Positions 12,101-24,100 of a DNA stretch of 64,000 nucleotides are shown here, piece after piece. The notes beneath the pieces are model-generated. The model was not told the origin of the DNA, made no database searches, and was given only the letters and a program-made list of their open reading frames with translations. Origin of the DNA: Brasenia schreberi (taxonomy: Eukaryota > Streptophyta > Magnoliopsida > Nymphaeales > Cabombaceae); NCBI GenBank assembly GCA_036023115.1, contig JAYKKT010000061.1, positions 11,591,501-11,655,500 of the forward strand. The letters are read 5' to 3'. Within the stretch, counting starts at the first letter, position 1; every line of letters starts with the position of its first letter. The translations under genes were made by a program, and so were the position numbers.

Positions 12101-15100
12101 TGCTTTTATTTGGGAGATCATAGACAAAAGATGGGATAGGCAAATGCATAAGCCATTGCATGTTGTATTATATCTGAATCCAAGGTTGTATTATGATTAT
12201 GATAGGATAAAATCTAATATTGAGATTAAAGATGATTTGTTTAAGTTATAGTTATACTTGTACGAAGGAAGAACAACAAATCATTCAACAACTTATGAGT
12301 TATCGAAGTGCCTCGAGTGGTTTTAGACTGGAATTAGCTATAAGTTTGAGGAAAGCATATCTACCAGGTAATTAATTCAAACAACTTTGCTTTCTTTTAT
12401 TATTAAGATATGATTTAGGGTTTTTTAATATGATTAATTTATTGCTTATGCATGGTTTTTGTAATAGCTGAATGGTGGATGAATTACAAAATTTTGCTAT
12501 ATAGGTTTGAGTCTTACTTGTAGTACCACCTCATGTGTACGTAACCGAAGTACCTTCGAAATGGTAAGAATTATACTTTTTTATTTACATTGTAATTAAA
12601 TTAAAGTTTTTTATTGAGTTAATGACAAATTCTTTCTCTTATCTTAGATTCATACAAAGAAACGGAATAGATTATTGCATCAAAATTTAATGACTTAGCT
12701 TTTGTACAATATAACAAAAAGCTAAGAAGAAGCCATCAAGAGAGGAAAAATAACGAAGCAAATTTTGACTGCATCATGTTGGCATCGGTTGAAGATCACG
12801 ATGAATATCCTCCTGATGATGAGTTCGTTGGTGGCAATGATTCACTTAGATGGCGAAATATCGATATGGCATCCGAAGCATCAAGAGAGAGTTGTTTATA
12901 CAAGGTTAAGGACACGAAAGCAATAAAGAAGACAACGCAAAGGAAAGGATAAGATGTCTATAGAAGATGAAGAAGAAGAATTTAATTTTGAAGAAGCATA
13001 TACAAAGAATAAGGAACTAGAAGTATAAGGATCTTCGTTTTAAAATGAGTGAAAATGACCATTAAGTATATATTAAATAATTAAGTGTAATTGTAATTGA
13101 ATTTTGATGGATGTTATGTAACTTATTCTTCCATATAATGCATCAAGATTCAAGAATTTGATTGCTTTTCTTGTCTTTGTGAATCTTCTCCATGGATTGC
13201 TATGTAACTTATTCTTCCATACTTGTTCTTGTAGTATTTGCATGTATTATGTTGTATCATTTGAATTTGCTCTGCTAATCAGAGTGGATGTTTTCGTGAT
13301 ACAGTTAACCTTTTTATTTATGGCAACATGATTATTGATTAGTACATGTAACACTGCTGGTTGTGAATAATTCTGGAGCAAAATGTGTAATGTGCATACA
13401 GGCTCTTAAGAGTAAGAGAGGGATAAGGCTTGGTGACACCATATTCACCATACTTGAGCAGATAAGTAATTATATATTTGTTTCTTTTAATTCCTTTGCT
13501 TAATTTTTAGAATAACTTTGTTACATTTATATTTTTGTTTTATAATTTAAGGATAACAATTCAATATGCATGTAAGACATGAAATTTATTCTTTGTTACC
13601 TTAGAAGTTAAAAGAAGAATTTGTTTATTTAGTTTGATTCATATTTACGAAAGATGTGGTTGTCTTTATTTATATTTATTAGAAATTATAGAATCTATTA
13701 TATATATATATATAACTTTTTAATCGCTAACATGGCTCATGATAGGGCTCTGTGGAAACAAAGAATCCATGCAGCCAATATGGGAAAAGGCTTAGTTGTT
13801 GTTGTTGTATATAATTTTTCAATAATAAATAAAAGTGTACCGCTATATTCCCGCTACCACTACATCAGGGTCGACCGCTAAGAACCCGCTAACCGCTATT
13901 GATAACATAGGAGCTTTGTGAAAATAAAGAATTCATGTAGCCGACCCCATCTAGTATGGGAAAAGGCTTAGTTGTTGTATAGGTGCGTTAACATGGCAAT
14001 ATATAAATATACTTTATATGTATTATTATATAATAATTGATAATATCTCACAAAATTATTAGCTAGAAGATGCCAATATGGGTATCCATCCATATTACTA
14101 TTTTTCAAAAGTTAACTCACTTAAAGTAATATTCGGTCAATATTCACGAAGCACTAAACAAGTCAATATAGAAAAGGTGAGTTAGACGCGGGTATAGGTG
14201 TTGAGTGTTGGAGATGGGTGCAACACCTTGGTAAGAGTGTATATATCACATAGATCCAGGGTCATTTCAAAATTAAAATGAGCCAATGGTCCAGATATGA
14301 GATACTTGATTTGTTGTCCCAGAATCTCATATTTTGATTTTCGTGAAAACATCCAACTGAACTGGATGGTTTCCTCAAGAAGTAGATGGATCAACTATTT
14401 AATAGAAGAGCAACGAGCATGTTTCTCATTTCTTCTCAAGGAACAAGTTTGAGAATGCTTTCTAAGATTGTACTCAATTATGTCATTTTGGGAACTGCAC
14501 CAAGATATCTTCATTAATTAGGGAATCAGCAACGAGGAAAATTCTCATAGGAACAACAACAACTACAAACAACAACTAAGCCTTTTCCCATACTAGACAG
14601 GGTCGGCTAAAATTCTCATAGGAACATATCAAGAAAATAATTTTTATTAGATGAGGTGCTTAACAAAAGAACATTTGATTCGGTTAGAATATTAATATGA
14701 TTCACAAGATCTTTCTTGTTCAAGAAAAACAAAGTTTGATTCCCACTACTGATGAAGATGGGAATATAACGGGTTGAGAGAGAGAGAAATGACATTTGAG
14801 ATTCTGAGAATATTATAAAGTTTAAGAAAATTCATCTCTGAAAGACATCAGATATTAATTGAAGATTTTATTGGTTATGTTCAAGTTTTGGTTGGCACTG
14901 TTGCTTGGATAAAAGAGAGCACCAGTTGAAAGCACTCTTAGTGAGTCTCTTCCACAATACAATGGATAAAATTGTGTCAACCACTGCCATCGGTCAATTC
15001 TGAATAGATTTGTCTTAGGATGTATTTGTCAACATTTATCAAGTATAGAAATTTCTAACCAGCTATCATGAGAGTTGCAGTCTCTTTGCAAACTAATCAA

Positions 15101-18100
15101 ATGTTTACCTCTGATGCTGTAAAGCCAGAACTAACAATAGATCCATTTTCCCAAGCCAATGTAATTGATTTAAGCGGCAAGTCTAACATATCTGGAAAAC
15201 AAGGAGATCAGGTCTTTCAGCCATCAATAAACCCAACTGAAAAGATGGACTTCCAAAAGGCATGAGCAAACCTGCTAGTTTACGAAGCTTGCTTAATGAA
15301 GGTATCAACTTCTCCAACTCGAACCATATGTCACTACTTGATTCTTCGTCCGCTTTGTTATCTATGAGAGACTCAAACAAAGTAGATAAATTCTCCAGTA
15401 TGACGAAGATTAGCCTTTGAAGCTGCAGAAAGAAAATTAAAACTACACAATTAACAATGATAAAGAATATCAGACAAGCTTAGTTCTTGTAACCAATGAA
15501 AATAACCTGAAGGGTCTCCTCAGCCCCGAGGTCATCCAGTTGAAGCATATCTTCAGTTATTCTTGAGAAAACACGATCCAAAATATTGCACATAGCTTTC
15601 CTATATATGGCTGGTACAAGCACTGGTTCCCACAAGATATGCAACTTTTCAAGCACAAAGACAACCTGGGAAAACAAGTACCATTCACATCATCCTGTAA
15701 TAAAAAAGTCAAAGGAAACTTTCATTCACTTAAGACAATGTACTGCATGGTTAAACTCCGCCCATGTAAGGGATCACCCTTGCATTGCCGGTCCCAAGCC
15801 CGGATAAAGGAGGAGGGTTGTGTTAGGCTTCCGACAGCCAGCGTAAAACTTCGTCGGATTTCTACAACATGGATTACAAAAATTATGAGCATTGCTTTGG
15901 GGCGTCCCCGCCTAGCGACGTGCTGCAGAGCCCGAATGCAGTAAGAAGTAAGCAAGGGCCACTACATTTTCGCCCGAATGTAGTGAATCAATTTCAGAGA
16001 GGGTTCCCACATCATGGACGAGTGTGGGTAAAGAAGTTAGTCCCACTACATTGCCGCCCGAATGTAGTGAAAATTTTTCAGAGAGGGTCTCCGCATTTTG
16101 ATTATGGACGGATGCGGGGGGTAAGGAAGCTAGTCCTAGATAATAAGATTCGTATTGGTTCTTGGAATATCGGAACATTATCGGGTAAGCTAATGGAGGT
16201 GGTAGATACTATGATTCGGAGAAAGATTCATATTCTATGTTTACAAGAGACAAAATGGGTTGGAGAAAAAGCAAAGGAGATAGAGGATACAGGTTTTAAA
16301 TTATGGTACTCAGGTAAAGAAAAGGCCCGAAACGGAGTTGGTATTATCATAAATAAAGATTTAAAGGAGAGTGTAGTAGACATACAACGATATGGTGACC
16401 GAATCATGACATTGAAATTAGTGTTAGGAGCAGAGGTTTTGAATATAGTTTGTGCTTACGCACCCCAAGTAGGACTAGAAGATAGTATAAAGACAGTTTT
16501 TTGGGAAGAGTTAGATAAGGTGTTTCAAAAGATTCCACAAAGGGAGATGATTTGTTTAGGAGGAGATTTAAATGGACATGTCGGTAAAGAGGCATTAGGA
16601 TATCAAGGGATTCATGGAAACTTTGGTTATGGGGATATAAACGAGGAAGGTAGGGAGATTTTAAATTTTGCTATGTCATTTGATCTCTTTATAGTCAATA
16701 CAATCTTCAAAAAACGAGATGAACATTTAATTACTTATAAGAGTGGCTTATCACACACACAAATTGATTACCTTATTTGTAGAAAAAAAGATAGAGCGTG
16801 TTGTAAAGATTGTAAGGTAATTCCAGGAGAAAGCTTAACCACCCAACATCGACTTTTAGTTATGGATTTACAAATAAAAAAATGGACAAAGAAGAAAATA
16901 GTGCATCGAGCTATTCGGACTAAATGGTGGAGCCTCAAAAGCGAGAAAGAAGGTATATTTAAACAGAAAGTCCTTCAAGGAGATGTTTGGAATTATGTTG
17001 GCACACCCTGTGATATGTGGAACAATATGGCTATACATATTAGGAAAGTGGCAAAAGATGTGTTAGGGGTATCTAAGGGAGGTGTACCGGCACAAAAAGA
17101 AGCTTGGTGGTGGAGTGAAATAGTACAAAATAAAATCAAGGCAAAGAGGGCATGTTATAAATTACATTATGCTAAGAAAACTAGTGAAACTTTAGAAGCT
17201 TATAAGAAAGCAAAAAAGGAAGCAAAAAAGGCCGTTAGTGAAGCAAAAGCTAAGATTTGGGAGGACTTATATAAAAAACTCAACTCAAAAGAGGGTGAAA
17301 GAGATATTTTTAGGATAGCTAGGGCTAGAGATAAGAAAACTAAAGATCTTAATTATGTTAGATGCATAAAAGACGAGGATGAAAAAATTCTAGTGGCAAA
17401 TGATGATATAAGAAATAGATGGAAAAACTATTTTTATAATCTTTTTAATGAAAATAAAGATGTTAGTATTAGTTTAGGAGATTTAGCCAAGTCAGAAAAG
17501 TATATAAACCACAATTTCTACCGACGTATTCAAAAGAATGAAGTCAAAGAGGCTCTTAAACATATAAAGAGTGGTAAATCGGTAGGACCAGATAATATTC
17601 CTATAGAAGTTTGGAAAATAGTAGGAGAAATAGGAATCACTTGGCTCACAAGACTATTTAATGAAATATGAAAAAACCAAAAGATGCCCGAGGAATGGAG
17701 AGCAAGTACACTTATTCCCGTATATAAGAACAAGGGAGACATTCAAAATTGTGCGAATTATCGAGGTATCAAGTTAATGAGTCATACTATGAAATTATGG
17801 GAAAGAATTATCGAACGTAGGTTAAGACAAGTATCAAGTACAACAGAGAACCAATTTGGATTTATGCCAGGTAGATCTACTATTGAAGCGATTCACCTTT
17901 TGAGACGTCTTATGGAACATTTTAGAGCAAAAAAGAAAGACCTTCACATGATATTTATTGATCTAGAAAAAGCTTATGATAGGGTACCGAGGGAGGTTCT
18001 TTGGAGAACTTTAGAAAAAGAGGTATCCCATTGACATATATTAACCTTATAAGAGACATGTATGATGGTGCAAAAACATGTGTGAGGACTCATGAAGGAA

Positions 18101-21100
18101 CGACAGACTTCTTTGAAGTTAATATTGGGTTACATCAAGGATCAACTTTAAGTCCATACTTATTTATAATGGTGATGGATGAGTTAACAAAACATATTCA
18201 AGATGAAGTACCTTGGTGTATGTTATTTGCAGATGACATTGTATTAGTGGAGGAGTCTAAGGAAAAAGTTAATAGAAAATTGGAACTATGGAGAGAAACA
18301 TTAGAAAACAAAGGCCTCCGACTTAGTAGAACAAAGACAGAATATATGGAATGTAAGTTTGATCATTTGGCTACTTCAGAGGACATAGAAATTAAAATTG
18401 GCACACATTGCATTCCCCAAAAGGAAAGTTTTAAATACCTAGGGTCAATTTTTCAAAGTGATGGAAGAATTGATGGAGATGTTACACATAGAATTAATGC
18501 TGGTTGGTTAAAATGGAGAGGAGCATCAGGTATTCTTTGTGATAAGAAGATACCATTAAAATTAAAAGGTAAATATTATAGAGCAGCAGTTAGGCCTGCT
18601 ATGTTTTATGGTTCTGAGTGTTGGGCAGTTAATCATCAACATGTACAAAAGATGTCTGTGACAGAAATGAAGATGTTGAGATGGATGAGTGGTCATACAA
18701 GAAAAGACCGTATACATAATGAGGTTATTAGAAACAAATTAGGAGTGGCACCAATAGAGGATAAAATGAGAGAACATCGTTTAAGATGGTTTGGACATAT
18801 AGAAAGAAGATCAAAAGAAGAACCTGTAAGAAGGTTAGAAAAACTAAATTTGGAAAGTATTAAAAGAGGTAGAGGACGACCACAAAAGTGTTGGAAAGAA
18901 ACAATAAAGAATGATCTAGCTTATTGGGAGTTAACTGCTAACATGGCACACGATAGAGATCTGTGGAAACATAGAATCCATGTAGCCGACCCCGTCTAGT
19001 ATGGAAAAAGGCTTAGTTGTTGTTGTTGTTGTTTGTAAAGTTCGGACAAGTTTTCCTTTTCTTTATATATCAGCAATATTGTACTGGTCTGCAGTGTATG
19101 TACTCAAACGGAGTATATATCAACTCTTAGGATATGCTTCAACATCATATCATGAAATTCGAGAATAACATGTTTATAGCAATGCGGTAGTGCACAATAC
19201 ACATTGTATTGTAGATACAACCTCGAAGGACTAAAAAGCTACCATTTCTTTGATTATGCTTCTACACTTTCAGCTGTGTGCAGAGAGAAACAGAAGCACC
19301 TTTTTGTTCTTTAGGAGTTACTTCTGAGTAATTTTGGTTGTTTTGGTCCTATCCTTCGCAATTTTGTGTTGAAGGAACATTTTTTACTCCTTTGTATTTC
19401 AGCACTCAATAACAACAACAACTAAGCATTTTGCCATACTAGACGGGGTCGGCTACATGGATTCTTTGTTTCCATAGAGCCCTATCACGTGCCATGATAG
19501 TAGTTAACTCACAATAAGTTAGATCATTCTTTATTGTTTCTTTCCAACACTTTTGTAGTCGTCCTCTACTTCTTTTAATACTTTCAAAATCTAGTTTTTC
19601 ATATCTTCTTACAAGTTCTTCTTTTGATCTTCTTTCTATATGTCCAAACTACCTTAAACGATATTCTCTCATTTTATCCTCTATTAGTGTTACACATAAT
19701 TTATTTCTAATAACCTCGTTATGTATAGGTCTTTTCTTCCATGACCACTCAATCCATCTCAACATCTTCATTTCTGTCACAGACATCTTTTGTACATGTT
19801 GATGATTAACTGCACAACACTGAGAACCATAAAACATGGTAGGTCTAATTGCTACTATATAATATTTACCGTTTAACTTTAATGGTATCTTCTTATCGCA
19901 AAGAATACTTTATGCTCCTCTCCATTTTAACCAACCAGTATTAATTCTATGCGTAACATCTCCATCAATTCTTCCATCACTCTGAAAAATTGACCATAGG
20001 TATTTAAAACATTCCTTTTGGGGAATGCAATGTGTGCCAATTTTAATTTCTACTGAAGTAACCAAATAATCAAACTTATATTCCATATATTTTGTCTTTG
20101 TTCTACTAAGTTGGAAGCCTTTACTTTCTAAAGTTTCTCTCCATAGTTCCAATTTTCTATTAACTTTTTCCTTAGACTCCTCCACTAGCACAATGTCATC
20201 TGCAAATAACATACACCAAGGTACTTCATCTTGAATATGTTTTGTTAACTCATCAACCACCATTATAAATAAGTATGGACTTAAAGTTGATCCTTGATGT
20301 ATTTCAGCACTCATTTGAGGTTAAAATATACCATTTTACTTTATTGAGGTACTGCAGGGGGGAAACTAAAAAGAGATACAACAAGCCACCTTACAAATGA
20401 TGCAAACAAACCCGAAAACCAGAATTAGGTTGAAAGTCAAACATAACTTCTGCACAAAGCCTTCTTTTAGTGGTTTGTCTTGAATAAAGCATCAATAAGG
20501 TTTCTAGATTATTGTGCAATGCAAGGGCAATATATTCGAGAAGTCCCTTTATTGCTAAACATTAATAAATAAAAAATTGTAAGTCTATTAGGTGATAAAT
20601 TTGATATAGAAGTTCATGAGGTTGGATCTGCAAATATGGTTTTGTTTCTTACAGACAATATAGCAAATTATATGTTAGCTGGAAAAGATTCAGCTGATTA
20701 CAAGGCATGAATTTCATGTGAATCCCCATTGTATTGACCCTATGCTTGAAAACATTGGTGTGCAGGATGAGATACAGCACCAGCTGAGTGTTGCCGATAT
20801 GTTATCAAACTTATTTCCAATCATCGAGGCTCTTGAGCTTTACCTAAATTTGCTAAAAATTTCTTGACTCCGTATCGCAAAGCAAAAGAATACACTTAGT
20901 CTAATCAATGGAGAACTCATCCACATGCTTTATGAAACCTTTTACAAGGGGAAGGCCAACCCCTTCCGGCTTCGGCCGAGTCGTATATCTGCCAATACCT
21001 TCTCACAAATTGAATGAATACCTTCTCACAAATTGAATGAAGACTGCAGGCATAAAAAAGTGAAAGATATTACAAATATGGTTCTCAGAAGTCACCTTTT

Positions 21101-24100
21101 GAATTATCTTACTACTAAAGGTCATAGTGCCACATCTGAGAGGTTTTGAGATTATTTTGCAATAGAAAGAAACTATCTAGTGGTCATTTCTATGAAGACT
21201 TTTATAGATAATTTGAAAATCATAGACAAAAGATGGACTTCACAACTTCACCATCCCATTCTGTTGTACATATACTCAAATTCTGCATTATCCAGATGGA
21301 TATGAAGGTAAACAAAAGAAACAAGAAATTGCATAAACCGGTTGGTTCTTGACTATAATGTGTTGAATTCATAAATTACAATTTAGAGATTATAAAATTG
21401 CTCTTGGTGACCTCGTGAAACCAGTAGTTATATGAAATCATACTATAATGCTTTGAAATCATTTAAATTTTGAATTTGCTTTACATCTTTATGGCAATTC
21501 TTCTTTTTAATTGTAATATTATACCATTTTATTTTTGTAGCAGTTGTTATGGAGTAAGTTCGAAAGCTATCTCCGAAACCTAAGAGCTTTCGCTATTAGA
21601 GTTTTGGACCAAACAAATAGTACAACTGAGTGTGGAAGAATATGGATTGCTTCCTAGTAAATTCATAGGGAAAAGCAGAAAATTGGAGCACAAAAGGCTC
21701 AAGGACCTTGTCATTGTATCATACAACATACAACTATGTGCTAGGTAATTTAGTTAAAGACTTAGTCAAATGCTAGCAGTTTGGAGTCTTTGGACCACAA
21801 AAAGTTCAATGAACTTAGTCATTGTACGATGCAACATCCAGCTATCTGAGAGGTAACTTCGTTAAAAACTTATAGTTGTAGTCTTGAAGTCCATCTATAA
21901 TCCATTATTATTATGTTATTGAACTTGTAAGCATCATAAAGTTATTCTTTAGAAAAGACGATAAATAGTCTGTCCTATTAATCTCCAAAACATTGACATC
22001 TTAGGGAAAAATGGATTCAAGACGGCCCTAATGTACTAAAAGATGAAGATATAGTGCAAACAGTGATGAATGATGATGTTGCTTCTCTTGATGTTGGAAT
22101 AAGCAGGAGAAAGAGGTAAAGCAGAACAAGAAAATGAGGACCATGATGATGACAACAAGATTATTTCGTGAATCTTGAAAACTGGTTTTCTATGAAAAAC
22201 TTTTTGCATATGCTGCCTTAATTTTTAAACATTTAAATACCATAACTTTCTCTTTGTTTCAATTAGTCTTATAAGGTGTAATTGTTGTCATGTTTCTCTG
22301 CATGGTTTACATTCTTAAAGCGATCAAGCCTAGAATGTGACACACTAGCTTTAATCAATAATGCATGTATTTAGTAACAAATTATAGTTAATTGATATCC
22401 CCAAACTCTTCAGATTTTGGACATTTTTTAAAAAGATCCAATTAGAAAATACCCTACTTTCAATAAGCTATATCATGATTTGGTTGGAAGAATACGAGCT
22501 AGATATGCTACTAACAACACCGACATACAGAAATAGTAACTTAGTATCTTGCCACATGATACTTGAAAGAAGGCTAAAAAACCAGTACTTCACAGGACAG
22601 AAATCTAGGTTAAACTGCAACAAATGCAACCCAACTCTAGATTAATAGCTTCTGTCCGACAAAAGACATCTTTGCATGACACAATTTCCTGAAGCAACTC
22701 AAAATTCATGTAGACGATGAGCACTAGTATGATTAATTTAAATACTGTGCATTCAGAAACATCAGGAGGAAAAGCCATAGAGAAATTGGACCAAAATGAA
22801 GACTTCAGAGGGTGAATAACCTGGTCTATAGCAAACTTTGCTGATTCAAAGTTCTGTCCTTGATGAGTATCTTGAAAACAGTTTGCACCATCAAAAGCCT
22901 GAGTTACAGGAAACAAGACCGAAAAAAACACTCAAGGTAATCTCAATAGACTCCAAAATAGGAACATAGTCAAGACATGGAGCTTCAGCTTCTACCTCTT
23001 TTATCAGTAGATTGACAATCTGGATTTGTTTATGCATTACTTCCTCTGCCAGCTCATGAAAACTTGGTGCTATGTCCACAAACACCGCAAGTTCTCTAAG
23101 ACCAGAAGGAAAAAATGACCGGTACTGGAAAAAGAAAAGGTCAGAAGCAATATGCATTATGTGCCTCGCAAAGACCATTCGCCAAATATTTCAAGGTTAA
23201 TATTTACCAAAATCATCAAAAAAAAAGGAAAATACAAATGACAAGGTCAATATATGCATCACCAACAGAGGAAATAAATGAGAAAAAATGGACAGACTAG
23301 CCTCCAACACAAAAAATGAAGTAAATACAATGCAAGTTCAGCAGACACAGTCACGAGTCCTACAGCACAATCATACCAACTTACTTTCACCGATATGTAT
23401 CCGATTAACATCCAATATGACTTTAGTCTAACCATAAGTTTCAAAAGTATAATTTTGTGCTTCATTAATATATATGATATTAGTTAATAGGCACAACAAG
23501 GAAAAATATGGACATATGACTGTCTCCTGTGTTTGCAAAAGTAGATGAACAGAAGAGGCCAAAAGATCTATATAGCACCTAAAGAAATTAAGAACAGAAG
23601 ATTGTGATTATAATATGAATCAACAACACAAACTAAGAAGTTGCCAAAAACATTAAAAGCGTCAAATAACATCATTGAATTTGCAACCATCTTAAATTAG
23701 GATGTGTGACGAATGGCATGATCCAAACTCAAGCAAGATGCAGACAAACTCTACCGGATATTGGATGAATTCATAAGACAGGTATGGTCAAGTGCACCAA
23801 TGAATAAACTCGGCAAGTGGTTGAAACTAGTATTATCCGTATCGCATTGTATCATACGACACGGTGCGATATGTATTGTATCGTGGAGTTCCACGATACG
23901 ATACACTGACAATGATAAACTTATCGGGTTGTATCGTGCGATACAGCCTATATCGTGCGATACGGCCATAGACCTTTTATGTCGAACAAAAACCCGTGTT
24001 TCTGTGGGGTTTTGGCGTCTGTTAAAAGGTCCCAAGGTGCTTTAAAAGTGTGTGCAAGGCTCCCAACCCACGTTGTGGTATACTTTTGAGTTTTTTGAAG

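Larger units (their letters stand above)
9640..13030 (+). pseudogene. hAT-1 transposase, heavily decayed
   Basis: Pieces in order: a BED-finger-like segment (9650-9850, [20 protein letters not shown] and [12 protein letters not shown]), a DUF659-like segment (10042-10299, [20 protein letters not shown]), then after RTE copy [18 protein letters not shown] (11610-11670), [16 protein letters not shown] (about 12110-12170) and a C-terminal acidic tail (12770-13030, [12 protein letters not shown]). This order is that of plant hAT transposases of the DUF659 type. Many stops and frame changes, plus three RTE insertions, make it inactive. Confidence 0.7.
6927..13909 (+). mobile_element. hAT-1, old hAT DNA transposon with nested RTE insertions
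   Basis: The ends form a perfect 14-bp inverted repeat: TATGTTATCAATAG (6927-6940) and CTATTGATAACATA (13896-13909). Just inside both ends are many CGCTATAGC/CCGCTA words. The interior has a CT-rich leader (7140-7480) and decayed hAT transposase pieces (9640-13030). Flanking 8-mers GGTTTTAC and GGAGCTTT are poor matches to each other, but both align to the RTE target sequence around GGGCTCTGTGG. RTE copies B, C, D and F lie inside. Confidence 0.75.
6780..13978 (+). mobile_element. Short RTE derivative (leader joined to 3' end), split by hAT-1
   Basis: 6780-6918 matches the 5' leader of RTE copy G (15753-15890), including GGTCCCAAGCCCGGATAAAG and the start-codon region up to ATTATGA. It then continues directly as TAGGG, the RTE 3'-terminal sequence, which resumes after hAT-1 at 13910 and ends in the TTG tail at 13978. 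About 3 kb of coding sequence is absent, and the join has the shared word ATGA. Flanks 6763-6779 and 13979-13995 agree at 12 of 17 positions (ATAG.TG.G..AACATG), an old target-site duplication. Without hAT-1 the element is about 210 bp, SINE-like in size. Confidence 0.65.
15752..19026 (+). mobile_element. RTE copy G, nearly full length with leader and tail
   Basis: The only copy here with leader (15752-15868), endonuclease, RT and TTG tail all present. It starts at about TAAACTCCGCCC, inferred from the copy at 6780, and ends at 19026-19033 in TTG repeats. I found no convincing target-site duplication. It lies sense on the plus strand, opposite to ZW10, in the intron between exons g and h and close to exon h. 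Other copies here are truncated versions of the same family. Confidence 0.92.

Noticed and set aside
13398..13461. Exon-like string [20 protein letters not shown] after a CATACAG acceptor
   Set aside because: No GT donor at its end (CAGATAAG), no partner exon and no recognised family; too little to call a captured exon.
15755..15868. HDV-like ribozyme at the RTE start
   Set aside because: Hairpins are visible but I could not draw the required nested double pseudoknot, so it is kept only as a test, not as a feature.
15722..15955. Minus-strand frames over the RTE leader and N-terminus
   Set aside because: Shadows of the RTE coding region and its palindromic modules, which read open on both strands.
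23751..24045. 94-codon frames on both strands over the GTATCG/CGATAC region
   Set aside because: Caused by palindromic repeat words of a hAT end, not by a gene.
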